DNA from: Spirochaetales bacterium
GTDB lineage: Bacteria; Spirochaetota; Spirochaetia; DSM-27196; SKKC01
Reading direction: 5' to 3'
Assembly: GCA_007135605.1 (NCBI GenBank)
Contig: SLIN01000255.1
Coordinates: forward strand, 1 to 32,543
Length of the DNA: 32,543 nt
Shown one piece after another: positions 1-7,860 of this stretch; within the stretch, counting starts at the first letter, position 1; the number at the start of each line of letters is the position of its first letter. Under the pieces are notes generated by a model. It saw only the letters and a program-made list of their open reading frames with translations. It made no database searches and was not told where the DNA came from. The position numbers and the translations under genes are program-made.

Positions 1-98
1 ACGAATACGACTACACCTCCCGGCTTGATGATCCCCCGTCCCTCGTACTCGAGGTCGACTACTTCCTGCCGCTCGTAACTCTTCCTGCGCTTGGACAC
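1..98 (-). CDS. N-terminal fragment of a TrmA/RlmD-type RNA (uracil-C5) methyltransferase (partial)
   Basis: Only the first 32 codons lie in the window; the gene runs off the left edge. Read from a GTG at 98 on the minus strand, it begins VSKRRKSYERQEV and continues VDLEYEGRGIIKPGGVVVF. The phrase LEYEGRGI..PGGVVVFV is the opening beta-strand pattern of the TRAM domain that begins RumA/RlmD/TrmA RNA uracil methyltransferases, which methylate C5 of uridine in 23S rRNA or tRNA using SAM. Nothing catalytic is visible, so the substrate cannot be named. A second in-frame GTG at 107 overlaps a TATAGT hexamer (111-106), so I prefer 98. Other TRAM proteins, such as MiaB-type enzymes, carry this domain at the C-terminus, which makes them less likely. 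Confidence 0.55.
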   Translation of the reverse strand, partial: MSKRRKSYERQEVVDLEYEGRGIIKPGGVVVF

Positions 99-105
99 GC
101 CGGTC

Positions 106-111
106 ACTATA
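106..111 (-). promoter_or_regulatory. Candidate -10 box (TATAGT) of the methyltransferase-like gene
   Basis: TATAGT on the minus strand ends 7 nt before the GTG at 98, so transcription would start at or next to the start codon. No Shine-Dalgarno sequence is visible. The -35 region at 17-18 bp is poor (TTCCCG-like), so the promoter is tentative. Confidence 0.3.
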
Positions 112-240
112 GCCAATACGCAACGCCGACGGGAACCGTATGCGCCGCAGCTGCACGGTAGGACGACAGTGAAAAGGCGTACGCATGGCGCATTGCCGCG
201 GCGCTCGGCGGGAGAGAGCGGAGTGCAAATCGTACCGTCA

Positions 241-270
241 GAAAAACAGCCTGCGATTGCTGTTTTTCTT
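241..270. terminator. Bidirectional terminator-like hairpin (A-stem-U type)
   Basis: Perfect 10-bp inverted repeat GAAAAACAGC (241-250) and GCTGTTTTTC (259-268) around an 8-nt loop, followed by TT. The A5/T5 arms give a U-run in either direction. It sits in a divergent promoter region, so it may end a small RNA or attenuate a leader. Confidence 0.55.
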
Positions 271-282
271 GAAAATAGGCTT

Positions 283-309
283 TTGCCGTATTCGCCATTC
301 TCGTAGTAT
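283..309 (+). promoter_or_regulatory. Weak promoter candidate for the 423 lipoprotein operon
   Basis: TTGCCG (283-288) and TAGTAT (304-309), 15 bp apart, which is shorter than usual for a sigma-70-type promoter. It is the best pair seen upstream of 423 and would leave a leader of about 105 nt. Confidence 0.25.
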
Positions 310-422
310 CCTGTGCATCCAGGCTTGATGAAAGCGACGGTGTCGGAGTCATTTTCCGGCATATCGGGTCCCGGTGGGGCCGAAGACGCGAGAATTCACG
401 AGAGAGGAAAGGAAGGTTTCCA

Positions 423-1310
423 ATGAAGGCACTGAAATACGCGCTTACCGTCACAGCGTTACTGCTGTTTGTCGTTGCGTGCGCCACCCCTCCGGAGGAT
501 GATCCGGTTGACGTTATCCCCGACGAGCTCCCTCAGCTGCGAGCACAGGCGCAGGATATGCAGTCGACGATCGCACAGTACGGACTGGACGACTACGAGC
601 AAGACGAGTTCGCATTAGGCGTCGCCGCATACGAGCGAGGAGAAGCGATGCTCGAAGAGGATCCGCCTGGTGCGGTTGAAGATTACGAACAGGCTATCGG
701 CCACTTTGAGGTGGTCATTGAGCGCGGCTTCGGTGCGCTGCTCGTGGACCGGCAGAGTGAGGTCGAAGGAGCGCGACAAGCGGCGATAGACGCACGCGCA
801 CCGACCGCCGTTGCGCCCGAATTCGACGAAGCGGAGGAAGTACTCGCTCAGGCGATCGAGCTGCGAGAGGCCGGCTCATACGAGGAATCGTATGCGTCCT
901 TCGCCGATGCGGAAGAGCGCTTCGATACAAGCCGACAAACGGCCGAACGGCTCCGCGAGGATGCGGTCGCCCGGCAGAGTGAGGTCGAAGCGGTGCGACA
1001 GTCGGCTATAGACGCGCGTGCGCCGAGTGCCGCCACATCCGAGTTCGAGGCAGCCGAAGAGCTATTCGCACAGGCGAGCGAGCTGCTGGAGGAAGGGGCT
1101 TACGAGGAATCGATTGCGTCCTTCGACGATGCCGAAGAGCGATTCGATGCAAGCCGACAAACGGCGGAACGGCGCCGCGACGAGGCGAGGGCCGCTCTCG
1201 ACCGGCTCGAAGAGCGTTTCAGCGAGACCGAAACGCGTGCATCCGAACTCGAGCGCGAGCTCGAGGAGGAAGAACGAGCACTCGAGGAAGCCGAAGAGGA
1301 AGAGGAATAG
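423..1310 (+). CDS. Acidic lipoprotein with 74-residue tandem helical repeats
   Basis: Predicted 295-residue envelope lipoprotein. Residues 1-20 form a signal peptide with lipobox VVAC, so Cys20 would be lipidated. Residues 110-183 and 184-257 are two near-identical 74-residue repeats, each starting RQSEVE and containing AIDARAP, then helix pairs with YEES.ASF and AEERFD.SRQTAER. This is a TPR-like helical hairpin pattern. Residues about 60-105 look like a more diverged copy. The last 35 residues are almost all E, R, L and A and should form a charged coiled coil. A strong GGAAAGGAAGG site precedes the ATG. The next gene starts 9 bp after the stop, so they form an operon. I do not recognise a named family. 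A periplasmic scaffold or cell-wall-associated role beside the LysM protein is inference. Confidence 0.75.
   Translation: MKALKYALTVTALLLFVVACATPPEDDPVDVIPDELPQLRAQAQDMQSTIAQYGLDDYEQDEFALGVAAYERGEAMLEEDPPGAVEDYEQAIGHFEVVIERGFGALLVDRQSEVEGARQAAIDARAPTAVAPEFDEAEEVLAQAIELREAGSYEESYASFADAEERFDTSRQTAERLREDAVARQSEVEAVRQSAIDARAPSAATSEFEAAEELFAQASELLEEGAYEESIASFDDAEERFDASRQTAERRRDEARAALDRLEERFSETETRASELERELEEEERALEEAEEEEE
750..1193 (+). repeat. Two tandem in-frame 222-bp repeats (750-971, 972-1193)
   Basis: Both units begin with CGGCAGAGTGAGGTCGAAG and run exactly 222 bp (74 codons). They stay similar at DNA level through the ends, for example AGCCGACAAACGGC.GAACGG near 932 and 1154. This suggests fairly recent internal duplication. 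Confidence 0.8.
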
Positions 1311-1319
1311 GGGGCGACC

Positions 1320-2123
1320 ATGAAGTCATTACGAATAGCGATAATTGCAGGGCTTGCCGCCCTGGTGGCGGCCGCACCGCTCGTTGCGCAGAATCTGCTG
1401 GACAACGAGGAATACCGTCGAGCGCAGGAACTCAGAGCACAGGCCGAGGAGGCGTTCGAAGAGGGTGAATACGATCGCGCGATAGAGCTCGCCGACGAAG
1501 CCGACTACTATATCGAGCGTGCCCGCGAGGTTGGCTTACGGCGCCGGGACGGCTTTCGCGCGGCCAACGCTCGCACGTTGGCACAACGTCGTCTCGATCT
1601 CGTCGACGGCTTCGACGCGGAAACGCACTTTCCCGACGAGTACGGTGAGGCGGTGGCCCGCTTCGACGACGGCCAATCGCTCTACGATGAAGAAGAATAC
1701 GTTGACTCACGGGAGTCGTTTCTCTCTGTGCTCGATGTGCTCGATGACGATATCGTTGCGGAACTCCGCGACATCGCTCGCCGCCTAGCACAGGCGGAAG
1801 AAGAGGCACGAGTTGCCGAAGAGGAGGATGTTCGGCCGACTGAAGAACCGGAACCGGAGCCGGAGCCCCAGATCGAACTACCGGAATACTACGTTGTTCG
1901 ACTCATTCCCGAGCGTCGTGACAGCTTCTGGAGAATCGCAGAGTACGAGTTCGTCTATGATGATCCGTGGGAGTGGCCGAGGCTCTATGAAGCCAATCGC
2001 GATATACTCCGCGATCCGGACAACCCCGACCTGATCCATCCCGGAATGCAGTTCCGCATTCCGAGCCTCGACGATGAAGAGCGAGACGGTGTCTGGCGGG
2101 ACGGAGAGATTATCCGCGACTGA
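1320..2123 (+). CDS. Secreted LysM-domain protein with TPR-like helices
   Basis: 267 residues. Residues 1-23 are a signal peptide ending APLVAQ, so the protein is exported. Residues 24-165 are acidic alpha-helical hairpins with the AEEAFEEGEYDRAIELADEA type pattern seen in TPR repeats. A short E/P linker (about 166-190) leads to a C-terminal LysM-like domain (about 190-252) with YYVVRLIPERRDSFWRIAE, an EWPRLYEANRD segment and the closing IHPGMQFRIP motif. LysM domains bind N-acetylglucosamine-containing glycans, so it probably associates with peptidoglycan. The ATG follows a GGGGGCGACC stretch that can act as a ribosome-binding site. It is co-transcribed with the repeat lipoprotein. Helical-repeat plus LysM proteins of this kind are common in spirochaetes. 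The specific role is unknown. Confidence 0.8.
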   Translation: MKSLRIAIIAGLAALVAAAPLVAQNLLDNEEYRRAQELRAQAEEAFEEGEYDRAIELADEADYYIERAREVGLRRRDGFRAANARTLAQRRLDLVDGFDAETHFPDEYGEAVARFDDGQSLYDEEEYVDSRESFLSVLDVLDDDIVAELRDIARRLAQAEEEARVAEEEDVRPTEEPEPEPEPQIELPEYYVVRLIPERRDSFWRIAEYEFVYDDPWEWPRLYEANRDILRDPDNPDLIHPGMQFRIPSLDDEERDGVWRDGEIIRD

Positions 2124-2155
2124 GAGCGGCTGATATCGTCCGAATACCGGTGTGT

Positions 2156-2180
2156 GGGGGCAGGCGCGAGCCGTGCCCCC
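2156..2180. terminator. GC-rich hairpin between convergent genes
   Basis: GGGGGCAGGC (2156-2165), GCGA loop (2166-2169), GCC with one bulged G, then TGCCCCC (2174-2180). The GNRA-type tetraloop and 10-bp stem favour folding, but no U-tract follows. It lies between the stops at 2123 and 2209 and can serve both strands. Confidence 0.45.
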
Positions 2181-2208
2181 GCGCTCGCCTCCTTCACCGG
2201 GAAGGATT

Positions 2209-4134
2209 CTACGCGCCGAAGTCCCTGAGCACTCCCGCCGATTCGTGAAGGCCTGCGCTTTCGGCGAACTGCAGCGGCGTCCAGATCGTTCCGTCTATTC
2301 GTACACGTTGCTCGACACGGGCCCCGGCACTCGCAAGCAAACGGACGACTTCGGCGGGGTCATACCCATGATCGGCACCGAGGGCGAGCGCGGTCGCGAG
2401 TGGACTGAGCAGGCGCCCTTCGTAGACAACGGTGATTGAAGCATCGCTTCCCGCATCCAGTAGCCGTCCGATGAGCTCGGTTTCCACGTATCCGTTCTCT
2501 ATTCCAATGATGATCGGCAATGCGAGTGCGGTTACGCGCATCTCGCCGGTTTCCATCACAATATCGGGGGTCGCGCCGGCATCGAGCAGGAGGTCGACAA
2601 TCGGGTAGTCGACACTGTCGCGAAACAGCCCGGAGAGAATAACGCTCGACAGGGGGGTCAGGCTCGAATCGGGTGCATCGGCGGAGCCGAATACCGTGTC
2701 CGGGTCGGCACCGGCGTTGAGCAGCAGCTCAACGATCTCCAGATCGGGATCAAATGCCGCCATGAGCTCGTCAATACGGAGACCGGCACCGAACGCGACC
2801 GACAGCACGTCGTATTCACCGGCTATCGTGGCGTTGGGATCGCCACCGGTGCGAAGGTACTCCTCGACGACCTGCGCATCGCTCCGGCGGATCGCCTGTA
2901 CAAGCATCTCGTCGCTGATCGTCGGCTCGAGACGCTTCAGCTCCACCGATATCTCTTCGTCGAGTTCCGGCTCGAATGTCACCTCAATCTCTTCGGTCTC
3001 ATAGCCCTGTCTCCGTATCGTCAGCTTGACCGTCTCTCCCGGCTCGAAGAGCGAGGAGAATATCTCCGATCCTATCGCCAGTCCGTCGAGAAGCACCTCG
3101 GCATCCGGTGGATCGGTAACAACGCGCAAGCGGGACAAGTCACTTCCCGGCGGTTCGGGCGACCGTTCGTCGACGCTGAGCAACGGACGCTCGGCAAGCT
3201 CCCGCACACCGGAGATCCTGCCGGGATCGGCACTGCGAACTTCCGGCTGTGTCGCGCTCATGCGCCCGCGGGCGTATCGAAGCAAGGCACCGATCTCCTC
3301 GACCTGCTCCGGCTCAGGACGTTCGGCCGTACCGTATCGGGCGAGCTCATCGCGCATATCGCGGAGAATTTCGGTCGTCGTCTTCACATCCTCCGGCCGG
3401 ATAGCAACCTCACCGTCGGCGTCCACGAACACCGCGGTTTCGGAAATCTCCTCGATCACCGACAGCAGCTCCTCCACATCGGTAAGCTCGGACAGCTCCT
3501 CCGGATCGATTCCGCTCGGAAGTACCCGCACCCGTCCCTCGGCAACGCTTACAAGCGTTTCGCCCGTTTGCTCGCGCGATACCATGAACCCCGTGGCTCC
3601 CGTATTCACGACGCTGCTGTCGGTGGTGACCCTGACTCGCCGGGCCGTGTTCTGAGGGTCACGGCGTACGATCACGCTGCCGTCGATCAGGTGTAGCATG
3701 AGTCCGGGACGGCCGTCCCGTGCCAGCCGAGTGCGCACCTCGGCGCTCGCCGGTCCGTCTATTCGGAGGAGAGCGGCGTCGGCGTACTGCAGCTCAGCAA
3801 CAGCTCCCGCCGGCACCCGGACTACGTCGCCGGAGGCGGCACGCTCGCCGACCTCGAACGAGAGTCGCTCCTCGTCGCGTTCGAGCTCGATCGCCCCGAA
3901 AGCAAAGCGCAGAAACGGTTCTTCGTAAGCCGCTCCGGATGCGGGCTCTTCGACCGCCGGCTCGACATCATCCGGCTCCTCCGGCCGCGCGAGAAAGCGT
4001 TCGCAACCGACCACAATCAGCGCAAGCGCGACACCGGCCAGCCCGACATAGAAGATCCGGTGCTGTATCCTGCCGATTCCGGTACGCCGGGATTCGCCTG
4101 TCGGAGGCGTGGAGAAATCACTACTATGCCGCAT
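2209..4134 (-). CDS. FecR-PEGA-ankyrin repeat membrane-anchored protein
   Basis: 641 residues. Basic residues 1-27 precede a hydrophobic segment (28-43) ending VVGC, a relaxed lipobox with Cys44; a plain transmembrane anchor is the alternative. Residues 92-215 match a FecR domain: GDVVRVPAGAVAELQYAD, LLRIDGPASAEV, then SSVVNTGATGFMVSRE and LVSVAEGRVRVLPSG. Residues 335-402 are a PEGA domain (VVTDPPDAEVLLDG, GETVKLTIRRQGYE). Residues 407-641 carry about five degenerate ankyrin repeats, for example EIVELLLNAGADPD, PIVDLLLDAGATPD and LIGRLLDAGSDA. FecR domains in such proteins probably act as periplasmic or surface modules rather than in iron signalling, and ankyrins bind proteins. A GAGG site lies 9 nt before the ATG. 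It converges with the LysM operon. Function beyond envelope protein-protein interaction is not known. Confidence 0.85.
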   Translation of the reverse strand: MRHSSDFSTPPTGESRRTGIGRIQHRIFYVGLAGVALALIVVGCERFLARPEEPDDVEPAVEEPASGAAYEEPFLRFAFGAIELERDEERLSFEVGERAASGDVVRVPAGAVAELQYADAALLRIDGPASAEVRTRLARDGRPGLMLHLIDGSVIVRRDPQNTARRVRVTTDSSVVNTGATGFMVSREQTGETLVSVAEGRVRVLPSGIDPEELSELTDVEELLSVIEEISETAVFVDADGEVAIRPEDVKTTTEILRDMRDELARYGTAERPEPEQVEEIGALLRYARGRMSATQPEVRSADPGRISGVRELAERPLLSVDERSPEPPGSDLSRLRVVTDPPDAEVLLDGLAIGSEIFSSLFEPGETVKLTIRRQGYETEEIEVTFEPELDEEISVELKRLEPTISDEMLVQAIRRSDAQVVEEYLRTGGDPNATIAGEYDVLSVAFGAGLRIDELMAAFDPDLEIVELLLNAGADPDTVFGSADAPDSSLTPLSSVILSGLFRDSVDYPIVDLLLDAGATPDIVMETGEMRVTALALPIIIGIENGYVETELIGRLLDAGSDASITVVYEGRLLSPLATALALGADHGYDPAEVVRLLASAGARVEQRVRIDGTIWTPLQFAESAGLHESAGVLRDFGA

Positions 4135-4151
4135 GGTATTGCCTCAATCTG

Positions 4152-4557
4152 TTACGGTAATCCGGCTTCCGGATTTTCTGTACCTGTATGTGCGAGCTCG
4201 AGAGCGTTCGGGTGATAGCCCGGTATCCGGTCACGATGGAACAGTATATCGCGCTCATAGTCGAATTCTATGCGATCGCTCGCGATCGGCTCGGTGTAGT
4301 TGCTTCATTCGGCGTGGTCGGCACGCGCGATACAACATCGTCGCCGAATCGTGGCTGCCGCATCGGCGATAAACGCCACGTCTTCGGTTTCCGGGTCACG
4401 CCCCTCCAGGCCGAGCACGGCCACCGCACTCCTCCCGAAGAGTACTCACGAAACGGCGTGCCGCCTGCCACGGCCCCATCGTATGCGAGGAGCTCGGACC
4501 GACTCCGGTTTTGATTATCTCGAATACACTGACTCGCTCGGTCGGATAGCGTCCCAC
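4152..4557 (-). pseudogene. sdaA: Decayed N-terminal remnant of L-serine dehydratase (SdaA)
   Basis: On the minus strand from a GTG at 4557 the peptide includes [20 protein letters not shown], the signature start of iron-sulfur L-serine dehydratases, which convert serine to pyruvate and ammonia. That frame stops at 4398-4396. The homology resumes in another frame from about 4430 as [18 protein letters not shown], with roughly 20 residues of the usual YGSLA.TGKGHGTD segment missing. It then meets an in-frame TGA at 4307-4305 and continues FDYERDILFHRDRIPGYHPN, matching the IxFHxDxxLPxHPN region, until TAA at 4154-4152. The rest of the enzyme, including its Fe-S cysteines, is absent. A frameshift with deletion, a nonsense codon and a truncation indicate a true pseudogene rather than one read error. 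It begins 2 bp after the stop of the upstream gene and ends 17 bp before the FecR gene. Confidence 0.8.
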
Positions 4558-4559
4558 GA

Positions 4560-4994
4560 TCAGCCGGCGTTGTCGTGGTGCTCTCTTACATCTCCGAGCG
4601 GCCCATAGCCGCCCTGCAGGCGAGCTATGATCTCGGGGAACTCGTAGATCATGAGTCCGTTCGAAGAGACTTCCATGCGAACCCGCTGATTGTCGACGAG
4701 ACGTTCGAGCATGCGCTCGGCCTCGTCCACGCTCAGGCCGGTATCGACGACGACATCGGAGACGGTAAGCCGCCCCTGCAGCCGATAGGCAAGTTTGAAG
4801 ATCCTCGCTTCGATACCGCGCAGACGCTGATGGCGCGGTTCATCGCCGTAGGTATCGGTATACGGTGGTCCCCAACGCCCGACCGGATCACGCCGCGAGT
4901 CGTGGGAGAAGTAGCGGGAGCCGGCCCGCACGGCGAGCAAGGCGAGAAAAAACGGAAGGAGAAATATAAAGGGGTAGCCGAACAGAAAAAACAA
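4560..4994 (-). CDS. Membrane-anchored protein with winged-helix-like domain
   Basis: 144 residues starting at a TTG (4994) that follows an AAGGAGG site at 7 nt; no ATG is available. Residues 2-24 are one strongly hydrophobic helix. A polar linker (28-58) leads to a compact domain at 60-123: [20 protein letters not shown], then [19 protein letters not shown] and a beta-wing-like [17 protein letters not shown]. This helix-turn-helix plus wing order resembles winged-helix DNA-binding domains, but here it is tethered to the membrane. I do not recognise the family, and the fold is inferred from the pattern alone. It has its own good -10 box (5018-5023) and lies downstream of the FGGY kinase and just upstream of the serine dehydratase remnant. 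Confidence 0.7.
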   Translation of the reverse strand: MFFLFGYPFIFLLPFFLALLAVRAGSRYFSHDSRRDPVGRWGPPYTDTYGDEPRHQRLRGIEARIFKLAYRLQGRLTVSDVVVDTGLSVDEAERMLERLVDNQRVRMEVSSNGLMIYEFPEIIARLQGGYGPLGDVREHHDNAG

Positions 4995-5017
4995 CGTCGC
5001 GCCTCCTTCGTACTCTC

Positions 5018-5046
5018 ATTATACCGTCGAACCGACGGTTTCGGAA
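5018..5046 (-). promoter_or_regulatory. Promoter with palindromic spacer upstream of the 4994 gene
   Basis: On the minus strand TTCCGA (5046-5041), 17-bp spacer, consensus TATAAT (5023-5018). The spacer holds a perfect inverted repeat, ACCGTCG/CGACGGT (5023-5029 and 5033-5039) with 3 bp between. It could be an operator, or a weak terminator hairpin for the kinase gene ending at 5071. Confidence 0.5.
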
Positions 5047-5070
5047 AGCGTAAACCCCCGATTCGACGCT

Positions 5071-6495
5071 CTACAGACCGCGACTGCCGACCGGCGAGCG
5101 TGCGTTAAAAGCCGCACGAAATCGCTCGTAATTCTCGAGATAAAGCGGAAAGAGCTCGGCATACATACGTTCGGTTTCCGCGACCGGCTCAAAGCGCCGT
5201 CGCACGCGAACGAGCTCACCCGCCGCCTCTTCCACACTGTCGTATACTCCGAGTGCGCTGAAGCCCGCCGCAGCATTGCCGACGATCTCGGCGTCGGGCA
5301 CCTCCATGATCGCCACCGGTTTGCCCACCATATCGGCCTTCATCTGGTTCCAGAGATCGTTCTTGCTCTGCCCGCCGCATGCCCGCAGCTCGCCGACCGG
5401 AAATCCGGCTGACTCGATCGTCTCCACGGCCTCTCGCACCGCGTACCCGATACTCTCGACAACCGCCCTGCCCATCTCGGCCGGTCCGTGCTCGGCCCCG
5501 AGCCCGATAAACATACCCGAGGCGAACTCCCAATCGGCCCCTTGATGGAGCGACGGAAAGAACCACGGTTCGACACCGGCGGGAGTAGCGAGGATATCGT
5601 TCATCATCTTCTCGTAGCTGGTTCCGCGCTGACCGCTGATGCGACGGTACCACTCGAAGAGCCGGCCGGTGCTCGAAAGCACCCCGGCGACATTATGAAG
5701 TCCTTGTATGAAGTGCGGCAGCGACCGCAGCCGCCGATCGGTCGAAGGATTCTCGGAGCAGTGATTGATACCTTCGGAGGTACCGGCCCGATCGCAGGTA
5801 CGCCCCGCATGCAGGGTATCGGTGCCGACGAGGCTCATGAGGAAATCGTACGCGCCGGCGACTACGGGGAGCCCCTCGGGGATTCCCCACTGCCGGGCGT
5901 GCTCGGCATCCACATGCCCGATCAGGTCGCCCGTGTACGCGAACGGCGGAAGCTTCGCCGAATCCACGCCATATCGGGCGGCCTGTGCATCATCCCAGAT
6001 ATACGGGGTGAACGCATCGTGCGGTCTGATGGTAATGGCGCTGCCGGTCACCAGGTAGACCAGGTATTCCGGGCAGCTGAGAAACCATCGAACGCGTTCG
6101 GCGCAGCTCGGGTCATTGTGAAAGAGCCACCCGATTCGGGGGAGAAAGAAGCTCGGACAATCGGGGAGCTTCTCGATAACACGATCGTCGTACCAGAGAA
6201 GCGTTTCACAGACCTCCTCTCCGGCGGCATCCACAGCCACAACGGACGGGCCATTGCCGCTGAAAATCATCGCCTCCGGAGGGCCGGCGCCGTATGACTC
6301 GGCGGCGGAAACCGCCTCGCCGGCGGCGAGTGCACAAGCCTCCCGCCAGCGTTCGGCGCCAGGACTTCCGACGCGGTGAATCGACCGTGAGATGATAGCT
6401 CCACTCGACGAGACGCATGCCGCCTTGACACTCGTGGTGCCGATATCTACGGCGAGAATCTGCCGGTCAACGCGCGGTCTATCGCTCGGGAACAA
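5071..6495 (-). CDS. FGGY-family carbohydrate kinase (xylulokinase-like)
   Basis: 474 residues from the TTG at 6495, which has GACGGGAG 7 nt upstream and puts the phosphate-binding strand ILAVDIGTTSVKAA near the N-terminus. Upstream GTGs at 6561 and 6546 would add an unconserved tail inside argH. The enzyme should transfer the ATP gamma-phosphate to a sugar or polyol in the cytoplasm. Visible motifs are DIGTTS, FSGNGPSVVAVD, LLWYDDR, the nucleotide-site DRAGTSEGIN and the second FGGY signature region ACGGQSKNDLWNQMKADMVG followed by AEIVGNAAAGFSALG. Xylulokinase is the closest named relative, but FGGY specificity cannot be read from sequence and no sugar isomerase lies nearby. Its start overlaps the last 17 bp of argH, implying translational coupling. 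Confidence 0.85.
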   Translation of the reverse strand: MFPSDRPRVDRQILAVDIGTTSVKAACVSSSGAIISRSIHRVGSPGAERWREACALAAGEAVSAAESYGAGPPEAMIFSGNGPSVVAVDAAGEEVCETLLWYDDRVIEKLPDCPSFFLPRIGWLFHNDPSCAERVRWFLSCPEYLVYLVTGSAITIRPHDAFTPYIWDDAQAARYGVDSAKLPPFAYTGDLIGHVDAEHARQWGIPEGLPVVAGAYDFLMSLVGTDTLHAGRTCDRAGTSEGINHCSENPSTDRRLRSLPHFIQGLHNVAGVLSSTGRLFEWYRRISGQRGTSYEKMMNDILATPAGVEPWFFPSLHQGADWEFASGMFIGLGAEHGPAEMGRAVVESIGYAVREAVETIESAGFPVGELRACGGQSKNDLWNQMKADMVGKPVAIMEVPDAEIVGNAAAGFSALGVYDSVEEAAGELVRVRRRFEPVAETERMYAELFPLYLENYERFRAAFNARSPVGSRGL

Positions 6496-7852
6496 TGCGA
6501 AACTCCCGTCCGGTAAGGTGCCGGATCGCCGCCGCGGCCTCGGCACGTCTGAGCCGTTCACCGGAGAGCACAGCGGCCAGTGCCGCCTGCGGTTCGGAGA
6601 GGTTGAGATTACCCGGACTTCCGATGGAGGTTCGCTGCGAGATCACATCATCAAAACTGTACTCTTCCAGCTCCGACAGGTGCGTTCCGACGTAGCGATA
6701 CGCATCGCGGAAGCTCTCCCCGTCCCGAACCCGGGCGAGCGCGGCATCGGTTGCGTAGATTTCCGGTTGCAGACCGCGCTCGAGCGCGTCGCGGTTCACC
6801 GTCATGCGCGAGACGGTACGCTCGGCCACGCGCAACGACAGGAGACAGGTTTCCACGCCGCGGAGAAACGGCTCCTTCGTATCCTGGAAATCCCGGTTAT
6901 ATCCGCTCGGCAGTGCACGGATAATGGAGCGCACCGCCGTCGCCCATCCGCCGACCGTCGCAGCACGCGCGCGCAGCAGCTCGAGCGCGTCCGGGTTCTT
7001 CTTCTGCGGCATGATACTCGACCCGGAACAGAGCTCCTGCGGCAGCTCGACATACCCGAGCTCCGGCAGCGAGAAGAGCATGAGATCGGTGGCGAACTTC
7101 GAAAGAGTGAGCATGACGGCCTCGGCAGCGTCGAGCACAACCGCCTCGAGCTTGCCGCGAGAGTTATTCACTGCGAGGACGTTGTTTTGCGTACGCTCGA
7201 AGCCGAGAAGGCCGGCAGTGTACTCCCGATCGAGCGGAAGCGGAACCCCGTAGCTCGCTGCCGCACCGAGCGGAGAACGGTCGCAAAGCCGGCGCGCGGC
7301 GACGGTCAGCTCGAGGTCGTCGATCAGCGCCTCGGCGACCGACGCGGCCCACAGTCCAAAGGTGCTCGGCATTGCGATCTGCAGATGCGTACGCCCCGGC
7401 ATCGGGGTGCGTTCGTGAGTTTCGGCGCACTCCAGCAGTGCGCTGACGAGCTCGGCTGCGGCATCCTGTATTTCCCACAGCGCACTGCGGCCGTACAGCC
7501 TGAGCGCGGCAATTACCTGATCGTTTCGCGAACGACCGGTGTGGATGCGCTTGCCCGTGTCACCGAGGCGATCGGTCAGCCGTGCCTCGATCGCCGTGTG
7601 CCCATCCTCGAGCTCAGCAGGAATCTCGAACACTCCCCGCTCGGCCTCATCCGCGATCTCAACCAGCTCGGCGAGCAGCCGGTCGGCGTCGTCGGCGCCG
7701 ATCACGCCGGCTCGTTCGATGGTACGCGCATGCGCCATGCTCGCCACACAGTCGGCGACGAGCAGGCTGCGATCGAGTTGCGTGTCGTTTCCCACGGTGA
7801 AGCGTTCGACGAGGCGGTCGAGCGAGTAGTCCTTTTCCCAGAGTTTCGCCAT
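6479..7852 (-). CDS. argH: Argininosuccinate lyase
   Basis: 457 residues from the ATG at 7852 (MAKLWEKDYS), matching the usual ArgH start. A GTG at 7882 would add ten unconserved residues. ArgH cleaves argininosuccinate to arginine and fumarate, the last step of arginine synthesis. The fumarase/aspartase-superfamily signature GSSIMPQKKNPD is at 277-288 with the catalytic serine. Also visible are TGRSRNDQV (105-113), GRTHLQIAMPSTFG around His156, and SPLGAAASYG. Length is normal for the family. No argG or other arginine gene is in the window. No Shine-Dalgarno precedes the ATG, while a TTGACA promoter lies just upstream. The sugar kinase start overlaps its 3' end. Confidence 0.95.
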   Translation of the reverse strand: MAKLWEKDYSLDRLVERFTVGNDTQLDRSLLVADCVASMAHARTIERAGVIGADDADRLLAELVEIADEAERGVFEIPAELEDGHTAIEARLTDRLGDTGKRIHTGRSRNDQVIAALRLYGRSALWEIQDAAAELVSALLECAETHERTPMPGRTHLQIAMPSTFGLWAASVAEALIDDLELTVAARRLCDRSPLGAAASYGVPLPLDREYTAGLLGFERTQNNVLAVNNSRGKLEAVVLDAAEAVMLTLSKFATDLMLFSLPELGYVELPQELCSGSSIMPQKKNPDALELLRARAATVGGWATAVRSIIRALPSGYNRDFQDTKEPFLRGVETCLLSLRVAERTVSRMTVNRDALERGLQPEIYATDAALARVRDGESFRDAYRYVGTHLSELEEYSFDDVISQRTSIGSPGNLNLSEPQAALAAVLSGERLRRAEAAAAIRHLTGREFRIVPER

Positions 7853-7860
7853 AGCGTGCT

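Larger units (their letters stand above)
99..422. other. Divergent intergenic region, 324 bp, no credible gene
   Basis: The region lies between a minus-strand gene starting at 98 and a plus-strand gene starting at 423. Open frames here have no recognisable protein signature. It contains a terminator-like hairpin at 241-268 although neither flanking gene ends here, a weak promoter candidate around 283-309, and a good ribosome-binding site just before 423. Confidence 0.5.

Noticed and set aside
3-161. Open plus-strand frame that looks like the C-terminal end of a protein
   Set aside because: The opposite strand in the same place encodes a recognisable TRAM-domain start, so the plus frame is a shadow.
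4188-4514. Plus-strand open frame of 108 codons
   Set aside because: It is antisense to the serine dehydratase remnant and has no protein-family pattern.
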